From Acholoe squamosa (Eukaryota; Annelida; Polychaeta; Phyllodocida; Polynoidae), in the NCBI GenBank assembly GCA_949317995.1, contig OX439045.1, positions 5,079,674 through 5,143,673 of the forward strand: DNA of 64,000 nt, in the 5' to 3' direction. Positions within the stretch are counted from its first letter, which is position 1, and each line of letters starts with the position of its first letter. The translations under genes were made by a program, and so were the position numbers. Shown in pieces: positions 52,839-64,000 of the stretch. The notes under the pieces were generated by a model that did no database searches, had not been told where the DNA came from, and saw only the letters and a list, made by a program, of their open reading frames with translations.

Positions 52839-53827
52839 TAATGTGTGTGTGCGGCCATATCAGTTCTGTCCACGGTTCCAATCTCTTGCGAGATTAAGTA
52901 GGTACCTTAAAACAATACAACAACATCTGCCCGAACCCAGCAAAATTGCGAGACCAGAGCTGGAAGGCGCTGATGTCAGTATGCACATGGTGACCATGGG
53001 AACCAGTCTGGTTCCGAGTTAACGCTATATAGCATCAATGTAAGTACTGTAATGGACTGGGTATACGGTGTGTCCAGACTTAGAGATGACAAAACTTATG
53101 TTTTTATCCATGGATTTCCAAAATTTGAAAAACCTTACAAATTCTTATGGGGATAGGGGGGCATAGGATTATTTTTTTGAGAAAACAATTCTCCCACCTA
53201 TAAGGCATACCAGAGGCCCATCCTTTTGTATAAGCCGCGCCTTATACATTTCTAACATTCAATAATGTAATATCTCATGTAAAAGACGCACATGGAAATG
53301 GGTTATTCATCCATTATTTATTAAGAATACAGAACACAAAGAAAATGTGTAATTCCTATTGGGCAATGTGGGTGAAGAATAAGCGAGAAACTACCAGGTA
53401 AACATCCACACAAATACCAGGAATATGGAGGTGCAATACCAGATCACAAAAACGTATATCTGAGAAGCACAATATTGTCAGAAGATTTATTTACAAAGAT
53501 TCGAAAACCTAGAGATCTATAATCAGAAAATGGGAAATCAATTTGGCCTTTGCAGCAAACACATGTATCCTTTTCTCACGGGTATAATTTCTAAGATATT
53601 TATGACACTTATTTATGATATTAAAGGCTATAGCCAGCATATACCAGACCAGCATTGACCCAGGAGTCATTCCATTGCCATGGGATATGAAACAATGCTC
53701 ACACAATAAAAGCAAAAACCCTGTGTATAAGCAGCACCGTTGCTGGCTCTGCTATTAGCCAAACTTTGGTTCTTAGAAGTAAACATTTCTAACATTCAGT
53801 AATGTAAAATCCCATGTTAAAGACGCA

Positions 53828-54006
53828 CACTGAAATTTTCTTTACTCACTTGAGTCTGGATCTAGACTCAAGCATCATCGCTAAAATGAGTATGATTCGA
53901 GACTCTGGGGTGATACTCAAAAAGCTGAGTCTCAAATCATACTCATTTTGGCGATTTTGCCTGAGTCTAGATCCAGACGCAAGTGAGTAAGATTTTTTTT
54001 TCAGTG
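53828..54006. mobile_element. CACTG-end foldback MITE, second subfamily
   Basis: CACTGAAATTTTC to TTTTCAGTG with CA on both sides; arms with TTACTCACTTGAGTCTGGAT pair across the centre. Related pieces (CAAAATGAGTAT) occur near 20570. Confidence 0.75.
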
Positions 54007-54420
54007 CACTCTGAGTTCAGAAGAATCTACAAGCCGCATCATCGGAGCATCGACAGAGGGTCGACGTGATTGTCAGATGAAGTGCTGGTGAGCAGTCTCA
54101 CCAGCACTTCATCCGGGCATCATGACAACCAATGGGCATGCTGCATTAATGCATCAGCGGCCCATAAAGGGTTGATAAGAACTACACACATGGCCTGTAC
54201 TGGTATACAGTGACAGTTTATATGAGGGAATTTACAGTGGATATGGGCATCTAACTGAGTGGGAAGGGAGGGATACATCAATAGACATGACCATTTATGT
54301 ATATAGGGGTGTGATGCACCCATATCTATCCATAAAACCCTATTGATGGGGTTCATGTAAACTGTGACCCTTTAAGGACCTCATGATGCCCCTCGGCTGC
54401 TCGTTTGGTATGATGCACCT

Positions 54421-54747
54421 CACTGAAAACATGGAAGATCCAAAACTAGTTAGCGGTGACCACTTTAGGTCCTCAAGTTGACTATAGCTAAAACTACAAC
54501 TTTAGGTGGTCAAAAGGACGACTTTAGGTCGTCATCCTGACGATTCAGGTCATCAGGATGACAACCTAAAGTCTTCATTTTTTTACAACACTGACAGTAC
54601 AGAGTTGTCATATTGATGACTCAGGTCATCAGGATGATAACCTAAAGTCGTCATTTGGACTACCTAAAGATGTAGTTTTAGGTATTGTCAACTTGAGGAC
54701 CTAAAGTGGTCACCGCTGACTAGTTTGGATCTTCCATGTGTTCAGTG
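54421..54747. mobile_element. CACTG-end foldback MITE, copy 2
   Basis: Same plan as 48250-48553 with more substitutions; ends CACTGAAAACATGG and CCATGTGTTCAGTG. Confidence 0.75.
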
Positions 54748-55631
54748 CAATGCAGCCCTGACCAAACTACTCATCAAGGATGCATTCATGCATCATTCCA
54801 AACCTAGATAAAACAGGTGGTCCCAAAGGGTAAGCATGATGCATGAATGTAGTCCTGGCGAGTGACTTACAAAGGTTACAGTCATGCACCGTGATGACCA
54901 ATAGAATTAATGAATAACTGTCCCTTAAAGGGTTCAAAGGTTAAATGCAGGTCATTCCTGTTTATGTACCCTCTATGTGGCCATGTGGGTGTTCCTTATT
55001 AAGGGGTGTCATGTGACCACTGAGGACTACTGAGGAATGTATAGTGTCATGTACTGATATAATTGGTCTACAGGGGTCATAGTTAGTTAACCTATATATC
55101 ATGTGGCATGACACAGGATAATCAGGCGTATGTCTTATATACTAGCAGGAGGGTTTTCGATTATCAAGATATTCTCATGTGTTAACAGAAGTAGCCATGG
55201 TTACTTCTGATATCAACATTTAACAATGTATCTATATGCTTACAGTTTTTGTTTGTGAATGTCAAATCATAAAAAATAGGTATTACAGTACATTTAAGTA
55301 TGAAGGCCAACCCTGTTGTTTCTGGTAATCTTGGAAGCGAATCTTATGAGTAACTCACTCGGTCTTCATAAATTTACTTATCGTCCCTAAACATGGGATA
55401 GATTTAATACGGAGGTGGTGGGCAACGCTCCATTGTGTGTCAGTTTATGCCTTTTACGGTGCCTTAGTGTGTTGGTGTTGACCTAATTCCAACCCTTTTT
55501 TTGAGCTGCCACAGAAAGTAGCAACTGCTGTTACCTATGTGCCAGATCATTCTTTACCAGAGACCAGCCAAGAACAATGCTTATAAGGCAGCGATGGATC
55601 TGGGTAACAGTGCAGGCAGGGCAGCATAACT

Positions 55632-55786
55632 CTGTGGCGGATTTAGAAGGGGGTATGGGGGTGCGCGCCCCCTCATTTTCCCCAGTACTTAAGAGTTTAA
55701 TTACATATTTTGAACGCCAGAATTTGCTCAAAAATTCTGGCGATCTCCTCCTTTTTGGGCTTTACCAGATCCTTGATCCGCCACTT
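55632..55786. mobile_element. hAT-like MITE
   Basis: Ends CTGTGGCGGATTTAG and GATCCTTGATCCGCCACT; internal AAATTCTGGCG inverted pair. Related to 58058-58224. Confidence 0.55.
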
Positions 55787-55977
55787 TATCTCATGGGCCT
55801 AGTTTTAGCACTGTGGGTCACATAATATAGGTCACAGGGTTCAAGTGCAAGAGTACACTGACACTCTCAACCCCCTCATCAGATCACATACCACCCTCCT
55901 CACTCACTCACTCACTCACTGAGCAGATCAAAGCAACTCATCAACCCTAACCCTGAGCTGCTTACTTGATCTTCACC

Positions 55978-56259
55978 ATGCACCACCTACATCTACTCAC
56001 CCTCCTGCTCTTATTAACCCTCCTGCCCATCTCCTCCAGGGCTGAGGAGTGCCCCTCCCTGGATGACAAACTTATACACAAGTTGAACACCCTGGAGAGG
56101 CAGCAGGAGGAGATTCTGCTGAGGCTAGGGAAGGCTAAGGGTAGAGGAGGAGTGTTGGGGAGCTGCTCAGATGCATCGGAGTCCGGGATTTATAGGGTTG
56201 ATATTGGAGGTAGAGCGACTCGAGTTTACTGCAAGATGGTCAACTACCAAATGTGGATG
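55978..56259 (+). CDS. fibrinogen-related gene exon 1
   Basis: Signal peptide, helix and domain start, ending VYCKMVNYQMWM before GTAGGT. An in-frame upstream TTG is not used as start here because the ATG gives a normal signal peptide. Confidence 0.82.
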
Positions 56260-59200
56260 GTAGGTATTTATATTGTGCCTTTTTTAACCCTTTTTGAACG
56301 GTAATTAATATATTGTTTCATTTTGTAATGATGATTCATGAATGCAATCCTTGCAGTAACTAGCCAAGGGTGCATTATTTTAATCCTTGACATATTCCTG
56401 AAGGGTTGGCATGATGCACCGATGAAGTACTGGTGAGCAGACTCGCCAGCACTTCATTGGTGCCCCGTGACGACCAAGGAATATGAGGCTAGGAAAGGCT
56501 AAGAGTAGAGAAGGAGTGCTGGGGAGCTGCTCAGATGCATCAGAATCAGGGATTTATAGGGTTAATATTGGTGGAAATGCGACTCGGGTTTACTGCAAGA
56601 TGGTCAGATGTGGATAGTAAGTATCTATAGATGTTGAACATTTTATCTCCTGATATTTTGCCATTTTGTCATAATCATTAATGCATCAAAATCCTTGGGA
56701 TAACTTATCATGGATGCAACAGGCTGACCCCTGATGGACACCCAACGGATGAACATGCTGCACAAATGAAGTGCTGGCAAGTAGACCAAGGGCAGGTTTT
56801 CAAGATGCACCAATGCAGTATTGGCACGTCAGGTAACCAACTCCTCACCGATGCATCATACCTTAAAATAATACATCCTTAGACATTCTAGATGATCTCT
56901 CCATGCCAAATGAATCCATAATATTAACAATAAAGAAGAATCCATTGATTTTTCCATCGTAAGCGAGTTGCGGTCCGGCCATTCCCACCCACCTCCTTGC
57001 TCGATGAAATGTGTCAGTGGCCCATATGTAGGTCAAAGGACGAACAAGGAGGCGGGTGCCTGGGGTGGGAATGGCCGGACCGCAACTCGCTTACGATAGA
57101 AAAATCATTGGATTGTTATTAATATTAAACAAAATGGAGAAAATTAGCATGCATTCCTCATCCATGGATCGAATACTTGTTGTTTAATATTATATGGCCA
57201 TCAAGATTCACCAGTTGGCGAGCAGTCTCACCAGCACTTCATCTTGTCGCCCCCCTCCCCTCATGGAGTGCTGGAGTGCATCAAACCCATGGCTGCATTC
57301 AAGTACCATGGCCATCAGTGGACATGATGTATGACTGCATTAGTGACCCTTAGAGGAAAAGGCAGCCCTATTTTCATGACGCCTTCTTTTGGTAGACATC
57401 TTCTATCACTATGGGAATAAGGAGGCTTCTCTGGAGGGTGTTGCTCCTTTTGTAAAAACAGCTGTGAGTATGTGCCCTCTTTTCTAAACAAGTCATGCAC
57501 TGATTCACCAAAGTACTTGCACTCACCACATCAGTCTGAAAAGTCACCTGCCTTGTTTAAAACAGAGAGAGCTGTACTATCAGATACCTACTCATAACAC
57601 ACACTCTATAGTATATTATACTGACTGACTTCTCCCAACTAGATACCTACTCAAATCCCCCTTTTTTAGCACCGTACTTGAATGACCACTTGTGAGCAAC
57701 AAAAGGGACAAGTTATAGCTACATAAAAAGAAAGGGCTGGAAACGAGGGCATATTTAGCCAGCTCTTCCTTTTACTATAGGAGCAACGCCCTCCTGATGT
57801 ATCAATTGCTGTATTATTCATGCATGAAGGAAGTTGTAAAACATGCTTATCCTTTATAGACTGAAGCGTGCGTTATTGATTTATGATGTGAGATAACTCA
57901 TTGGGGCTATGTAGTGCTTGAAATAACTAAAGCTAGATAGTACTTTGCAGTCAACAAACTACCTTTGATGTCCGAATCGGTTTATTCAATAGAAAGTCTA
58001 CAAAAAGAAGGCATCATAACAGTAGGGCTATATTTTCCTTTAAAGTTACTTCAATCACAGTGGCGGATCCAGGATTTGAAAAAGGCCCAATAGGAGGGGG
58101 CGCATCCCCTATTTTTGAGAAAACTCAGTGGTGCAAAATATGCAATTAAACTCTTAAATACTCTTAAATACTGACAAAAGGGAGGGAGCGCCTCCCCCGA
58201 GCCCCCCATCTATTTCTGCCACTGAATCACTATGTAGACAAGATCCTTAACCAATTGCTAAAATATCTGACGATTATATAAAACAGTTCTGCTCCAGAGC
58301 AAAGTAAACCTATGTCCTGTATTTGTTCCTATCCTAGTAATAAATCAGGTATGTCTGATTTCCTATAGAGGGAACCTGTGTGCTGTGGATGCAAAGCCAA
58401 GGTCTACTTAACACTACTAAAAGCCTGTCAGACTAAAGCCAACAGTCGGTACTGTGGTGAGCAGCAATGCCAAGGGCCATCCAGTGAAAAGTACTGTGTT
58501 GTGATTATTTTGAGCCACTATGGGCTAGCACTGATTGGAATAATATATATACATAACACAAGAGAGGAGCATTTTGAAATGAATCCATAAATGTTCAAAT
58601 CTGTCTTTTTAGCAGAAATGCCAACTTTAAGGTTACTGTTACACATATCCTTCCTTCCAGGTTATCCAACGTAGAATAGATGGTAGCCTGAATTTCACCA
58701 AATCCTGGATCCAGTACCAAAAAGGGTTCGGGCGGCCGGAGCGTGAATTCTGGATCGGTAACGAAAATCTCCACAAGCTGACCACCACAAAGACTGCCAT
58801 GAAGCTGAGGGTGGAGCTGACTACCAACTTCCAGCAGAGTAGTTTTGCTGAATATGATGAGTTCTGGGTGGAGAATGCCTATGAGCATTATGCAGTCCAT
58901 GTTGATGGATATAGTGGACCTGCAGGTACATATTTGTTTATTGTGTTTAACACTGCATGAAATACTCTTTTGATGCAATTTTAGGCAATATGACATATCG
59001 AATATTATGTATTGCCGACAACTTGAGGTAGATCCAGGCTATTCTGATTTTGTGAAAACAATTAATTTATATATTTTACCTACTACCTTTTGCTGAAATT
59101 ACTGAAATCGAAATTTTTGTGAAGCATAAACTAGATAGAATTGCCTTTAGAGAAAAGGTGGCACTGCCGATTTCGTCCTAAAAGCTTCTCAACTTTGTGC

Positions 59201-59570
59201 AGAAGTCCAGAATCGACCTTACCAAAACCAAGACCTTACACCAAGGCTTTAAGCCATACAGTTTATTACTTTCAACCTTTCTTTTCTTCTAGGTGATGCA
59301 ATGAGAGGAAACAATGACCACTCATTCAGTGCCTATGACCAGTCCCATGATGGCATTCCCCGTATGTACTGGTGCGACAAGGATGGACCCCAGGACAATG
59401 GGGCATGGTGGAACCGGCAATGTACCAAGGGTAACCTTAATGGTCAGTACGGTAACCGGTACCATGAGGGCATGTACTGGGAGGGCTTTGCCGGTATTTG
59501 GTACAAGAACCGGCAGCAGTCCACTGCTCGGTACATAGTGACAAGCGAAATGATGATTCGGCAACGATGA
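55978..59570 (+). CDS. secreted fibrinogen-related protein, three exons
   Basis: Exons 55978-56259, 58661-58925 and 59293-59570 (stop) join in phases 0 and 1 to give 274 residues. ATG at 55978 opens MHHLHLLTLLLLLTLLPISS, a signal peptide; a short helical stretch (DKLIHKLNTLERQQEEILLR) may form a coiled coil for oligomers; then a fibrinogen C-terminal domain: CSDASESGIYRV, VIQRRIDGSLNF, FWIGNENLHKLT, LRVELT, HSFSAYDQSHDG and NLNGQYGNRYHEGMYW. The GGGW-T before VIQRR is reduced to WM. Length fits ficolin- or FREP-like lectins, which bind acetylated sugars and act in innate immunity; that role is inferred. The calcium-site region (WCDKDGPQDNGAWW) departs from the usual NCA form. Confidence 0.85.
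56484..56622 (+). pseudogene. partial duplicate of exon 1
   Basis: Repeats the second half of exon 1 (RLGKAKSREGVLGSCSDASE to VYCKMV) in intron 1, then an 8-base loss shifts the frame to CG-stop. It lacks the signal peptide and acceptor. Confidence 0.75.
56942..57111. mobile_element. 170-bp foldback element
   Basis: About 50-base arms with CCATTGATTTTTCCATCGTA and GAGTTGCGGTCCGGCC, answered by GGCCGGACCGCAACTC and TACGATAGAAAAATCATTGG. It lies in intron 1 of the fibrinogen-related gene. Confidence 0.8.
58058..58224. mobile_element. hAT-like MITE with AATCA duplication
   Basis: CAGTGGCGGATCCAGG to TTTCTGCCACTG, with AATCA at 58053-58057 and 58225-58229. In intron 1 of the fibrinogen-related gene. 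Confidence 0.65.
58661..58925 (+). CDS. fibrinogen-related gene exon 2
   Basis: Starts after CCTTCCAG with VIQRRIDG and ends DGYSGPAG before GTACAT. 265 bases, phase 0 to 1. Confidence 0.88.
59293..59570 (+). CDS. fibrinogen-related gene exon 3
   Basis: Starts after TTCTTCTAG with DAMRGNNDHSFSAYDQ and ends EMMIRQR-stop. Contains the last two cysteines (YWCDKDG and NRQCTKG), expected to form a disulphide. Confidence 0.88.
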
Positions 59571-61703
59571 TGTTGGAGATTTTGACCATGATGCATGAGA
59601 ATTCAAGATTTCTACTATTTCTATATATAGAGATTTTGCCAGGAAGTGTTATTTTACAATAACTTCTTACTGAGTTTAGCTAACATCATATATCTAATTT
59701 AGATATCTGTTTGCATTGATACTCATTACGTACAATATACTCATTATACAAGGATGCAGTATTAACAATGTTATCTATAGATATGATATTGTGATGTACT
59801 ACGGTTGGACACCGGTAAGACCTCATTTTATGTGGAAAGGGAATTAAATGCATTTGTTTATAGCTTATGTCTCAGTTAATATTTTATCATAAGTTTCATG
59901 CACAAACCTGAAGTTTATTTTTGCATTCAATCACAATTAAAAAAATAACTTCCAATTGGACGCATTGAATACCGACCATTGAACCCTCAAGGAGTTGATC
60001 AACTCCCAAAACCCCAGTAAGTCCTGACAATGATACTACATTCTGACACTAGGTGGCACAATAGGCTCCATGTGGCTTGACACAGGCGTCTATTGATACA
60101 AAATGTATTCACCACCCTGCCATCTTTTGGTGAAAGAAGACATTAAAGAAACAGGTTGATGTGGTGAGACAATAGAGTATGCTGCAGTACATATAGGAAT
60201 TAAGACCAGCCCTGCAGCCAACTCTCGCCACCATGTGTAACCGTGCTAAAAGCCTCAACATTAAACATGCCCTGGACTATCTGTAATGAATAAACCATGC
60301 ATTATAGTATATCAGTAGTACAGGAGGGTTCTAAATCTTGATGACCATGTCGAATTTTAATTGTTTCATTTAGTTAAAAGGGTCACTTTAGACAGGGAAA
60401 AGATTACTAACACTCACATTTCTCTGTGACCTGGGACAGTTTTTCTGGTAGGATTAAGGTGTATCTAGCTAATTATTATAGACCACCCCCCTTGAACCAC
60501 CATCAATAGATAGGCCAACCACTCATCATCAACATATGACCTGCTACATAGCAATATGTATTGCCGGACTTTTGGGAGAGGGATATATTTGTAGTGGTCT
60601 TTGTCAAAATATTTATGTTCATGAAATATTGGTGGTACCAAAGAACTATAGCATTGGAAGATGATATGGGATATTAGTGGTACATATATGCAGTAGGGGT
60701 CAGCACCTCCTCGTTCCTGATCAAAAGGAGACAGGTGGTTACCTGTAATTGACTTGAGGATTTTTGGCAGGTATCACTGGCCCAGAAATTTATTTTGAAA
60801 AATAAATAAAATAATAAATCGACCATAAATAAAATAATAAATCAACCAAACAAGATAGGAATGAACGGATTGCAGATGTGGATTGCAATAGATTTCATCT
60901 ATCCCAAACTATTTCTACGGTATATTCAGTAAATCCCTCGGAAATATGTTATTCTATCTAATATATATTTGACTATTGCAAAGCTACATGTGCCAAGTTT
61001 TGTCAAGTTGAATTTGAAGCCATAACATTAACACATGAGTAAAAGGTCCCTTAGTAAGTTATATTTTTAGGAGTGAATAGCTTTGTTATTCAGGCATATG
61101 TTGGTTTACATACTCAAGAGTTGTTCTGGCAATTTACAAATGACTAACTTGACTTAGAAATATATAAAATAAATGTCTGGAATCTGTTATTTTATGTTAA
61201 TTCATCAAAAGTGAAGAATGAAATGCTGCGTCCACATTTCTTTGGCTGAGCTAGTTGTACAACTTGAAACACACCTTCCCATGTTTTTTCTTGTCTTGGC
61301 TCAGGTGTGGGTCAAGAACGTGTGAAGGTCAGTGAATCCTCAGGACACATTGCCCATTCCTCTGGGCTACCCATTCATACAACGTGCTAATGTTCACTCT
61401 ACACGTGTATTTATACCAGTAAATCACTCATGAAAGAAGAGAAACCAAAGGGATATAGCCATGCTTTAACCATGAGAGGGTTGCCAATGGCGTAATGCAT
61501 CATACCTATTGGTTACCATGGTAGCCCATTATTGCATCATGGCGACCCTGTGGAGTTGACTCAGTCCCAGAGGGTTGACATGATACACTGATAAAGTGCT
61601 GGTGAGCAGATTCACCAGCACTTCATTGGTGCATCATGATGGCCAATGGGCATGATGCATTAATGCATCAGCGGCCCTTAAAGGGTTAAGGTTCGTGGCT
61701 TAC

Positions 61704-61706
<3 letters not shown>

Positions 61707-61747
<41 letters not shown>
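61707..61747. repeat. (TA)n microsatellite
   Basis: Simple TA repeat of about 41 bases. Confidence 0.95.
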
Positions 61748-61751
<4 letters not shown>

Positions 61752-61970
61752 GAGTATATCACTTAATTTGTAAGCTCTTGTGTGGATTTTCTATGCTAAT
61801 TTTGCAATTCAAAATTTTTAAGTCATGTATCATTGAATTTGAGCGTTTATAAAAGAACTTCCTCGGGGTCATGTCCCGGTTTTACAAATTTAGGCACAGG
61901 GAAATCTAGGATGTGCAAGCCTGGATACGACACTGTAGAATACTAAAACTATCAAGTTAAGTGATTTTCT

Positions 61971-62095
61971 TGAATAAATACGACCGATAAAGTTTTGAAT
62001 AAATACAACCGATAGAGTTTTGAATAAATACGACCGATAGAGTTTTGAATAAATACGACCGATAGAGTTTTGAATAAATACGACCGATAGAGTTT
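61971..62095. repeat. 25-bp minisatellite, five units
   Basis: Units TGAATAAATACGACCGATAG plus AGTTT, nearly identical, suggesting recent expansion. Confidence 0.9.
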
Positions 62096-62632
62096 TGTTG
62101 AATTGAGTGCTAGGGCACTTTTAAGACGCGAGTCAAAAGCTGTTTGCGGAAAAGTGCCGTATTCGCCAAATTAAGCACTATAGCAATATTTAAATAAATG
62201 TCGGTCTCAAATAGTTGTGGCCCGGGCTAGGCATTTTATCCCTCATGTTAAGGTGAAGCTCAAATGAGAGCACTTTGCACCAAGAAAATTAGAACCGTTT
62301 TCAACATTCTCCTCAAACACACAGCATATTAGGGTAAATACACAAAGCACAAAGGAAGTATTCATATACTCATAGAATATACTGCATAGATACGCCAACT
62401 GAAAGATTTCCCACGGTATAGTTGTGATTTAATGACACCTGACATGCCCCAGGAGAGGTAAAGATTATCTATAGGTCATTTCTCAAGTTTGTACAAGTAG
62501 ACCTCTTCACATTGTATTGGGGTCCCTCCCCCTAATGCCAGTACAACCCTGTATCTAGTGTACTAGTGGTCACTCATAATTGCAACTGGTACGACTATAC
62601 CAAACCCTATGTAATTTTAATACACTGAAAAC

Positions 62633-62926
62633 CTGGAATATCTGAAACTAGTCAGTGGTGACCACTTTAGGTCCTCAAGTTGATGATCCCTAAAACTACA
62701 ACTTTAGGTAGTCAAAATGACAATTTTAGGTCATCATCCTGACAACCTAAGTCGTCAGTATGACGACTATGTACTGTCAGTATTGTCATACTGACGACTC
62801 AGGTCGTCAGGATGATGATCTAAAGTCATCATTTTGACTACCTAAAGTTGTAGTTTTAGGTATCGTCAACTTGAGGACCTAAAGTGGTCACCACTGACTA
62901 GTTTCGGATCTTCTAGGTTTTCAGTG
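62633..62926. mobile_element. CACTG-end foldback MITE, copy 3
   Basis: Same family as 48250-48553, flanked by TA on both sides. The central GTCGTCAGTATGACGAC part differs in order from copy 1. Confidence 0.8.
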
Positions 62927-64000
62927 TACTACATTAAGTGCTGATCGTACAGAGCATACATATATGGCATAACACATAATCACCCACACTAGTTTTGAGG
63001 ATTTCAAATCGTAGTGGCTGTGTTCAGTCGTACCCTCTTGAGAAATGCCTCCCGGGGCCCCTGCTGAGAATGACGTATATAACAGTAACCACGACTACTC
63101 CCGCTGGCTTTGATCACTTACTGTTAAACTTAAAGAGTAAACTACATCCGGTCATTAACCCTTTAAGGTCCAGATGATGGCTCGAGATTAATGTTATTTT
63201 GTTTTCAGGTTGCACCAATGAAGTGCTGGTGAATAGACACGTACACATAATTTCACCTGTTTTCAGTGGAAATCCCTGCATGTTACTATATGTTAAAAGG
63301 GCACATTCGCACACGATTTTCGTCCCTAACAGCTGGGTCAAAAATTTTGTATCCCCAGGGGTCAAACCACCAATCCCCCCCCCTGTTGTTAAAAAATGAT
63401 CACTCCTTTAGGGGTTTATCAAAGAGAAGTGAAACTCGGGAGAAGTGAATAATAAAGGAGAAACAAACCCGTGGAACAATTGAGTACTCACTTCGAGTCA
63501 CCATGTATCAATCTTGTCAACCAAAATGAATGATTCATTCACAAAAGAGGTGATTCCCAAAGAGTTCAATAGGAATACCATATTCCATTTCATGTTAGGC
63601 CACTCAAAAAAAACTGGTTTCTCATCACCAACCCCTCACAAATGTGACGAGGCCGATTTTTTAAAAAAAAATTCTTTACCCTGGGCATATCAGGGCGAAA
63701 ACTGCATGGGGCGAGACCGAAAATTTAGATTTTATTACTTAAGAGTTTACTGATTATAAAAAGGTGTGAAAATGCACTCAATCTCTAGTCCACCGCATTG
63801 CTGACACTGTTAGCTTTAATTTGATACCAAATATGCCCATGGTTGTCTATTTTTACCATGATTTTTGACTAAAATTATGTAAAAAAAAAATTCAATTCAA
63901 TTCCAAACACAATTTTATGATGAACGCGGTGATGAGAAACCAGTTTTAATATTTGAGTGGCCTTAGGTATGAGCCTTACTAGAGATTTGTCTATAAAGGA

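Larger units (their letters stand above)
47854..55977. other. intergenic region
   Basis: No coding exon was recognised in 8.1 kb. Repeats are listed separately. 50988-51888 and 55000-55500 hold nothing recognisable. Confidence 0.55.
59571..64000. other. 3' flank and intergenic region
   Basis: No coding exon was recognised. Contains a GCATCATG-family block (61480-61690), a TA repeat, a 25-bp minisatellite and a third CACTG MITE. Short readings at 62995-63753 have no support. Confidence 0.5.

Noticed and set aside
58378-58590. Cys-rich plus-strand reading as an extra exon of the fibrinogen-related gene
   Set aside because: In the frame implied by the AG at 58368 it stops quickly, and the exon 1 to exon 2 junction is already complete.
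59322-59606. Reverse-strand reading of 94 codons
   Set aside because: Exact antisense of fibrinogen-related exon 3.

Overview
The window is a eukaryotic, intron-rich, AT-rich animal locus, most likely from a marine invertebrate deuterostome (lancelet, hemichordate or echinoderm type; the sequence alone does not decide). The reasons are two multi-exon EGF-repeat genes built from symmetric 114-bp exons, a fibrinogen-domain lectin gene, Penelope-like and Ty3/Gypsy-class retroelements, and many small foldback (MITE) elements.

Layout. 1-6202 (+): the 3' part of a Ty3/Gypsy-class LTR retrotransposon, with a broken integrase, an intact 1125-codon third ORF with zinc fingers, a polypurine tract and a 3' LTR. 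6428-25819 (-): EGF gene B, with a signal-peptide exon, 11 readable EGF exons and three dead ones; its 3' end lies left of the window or was displaced by the retrotransposon. Its introns hold a degenerate Penelope-like element, a hammerhead-like core, several TIR elements, a 0.9-kb cluster of short GC palindromes and four tRNA-like sequences. 29998-37442 (-): EGF gene A, a tandem paralogue of B with the same exon order over six EGF exons, plus a transmembrane exon and three cytoplasmic exons carrying YEEI, YEEL and YENL tyrosine motifs. It also has two broken EGF exons. 38170-40864: a composite retroelement. 40925-45299 (-): zinc-finger ORF pieces and a decayed Penelope-like element. 45603-47853: a TIR element, a small C4-type ORF, an LTR fragment and a second Penelope fragment. 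47854-55977: intergenic, full of foldback elements and a dispersed GCATCATG repeat. 55978-59570 (+): a three-exon secreted fibrinogen-related gene. 59571-64000: intergenic.

The most unusual signal is a small LTR element family seen at 38170-38835 and 30222-30608. Its LTR contains a tRNA-like gene with box A and box B, and its primer binding site is complementary to the 3' end of that same tRNA-like sequence once CCA is added. The 30.2-kb copy is a palindrome whose second arm is the reverse complement of the LTR from its first base to the tRNA 3' end plus CCA, as expected if an LTR-tRNA-CCA transcript primed reverse transcription and was itself copied into DNA. This suggests a retroelement that supplies its own tRNA primer. 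Its LTR starts with the same ten bases as the Gypsy-class LTR in the window, and both families leave 4-bp target duplications, so it may borrow that element's integrase. These mechanistic points are inference; the repeats, the CCA and the target duplications are read directly.

All exon boundaries come from GT/AG signals and reading phase by eye; no transcript or database was consulted.
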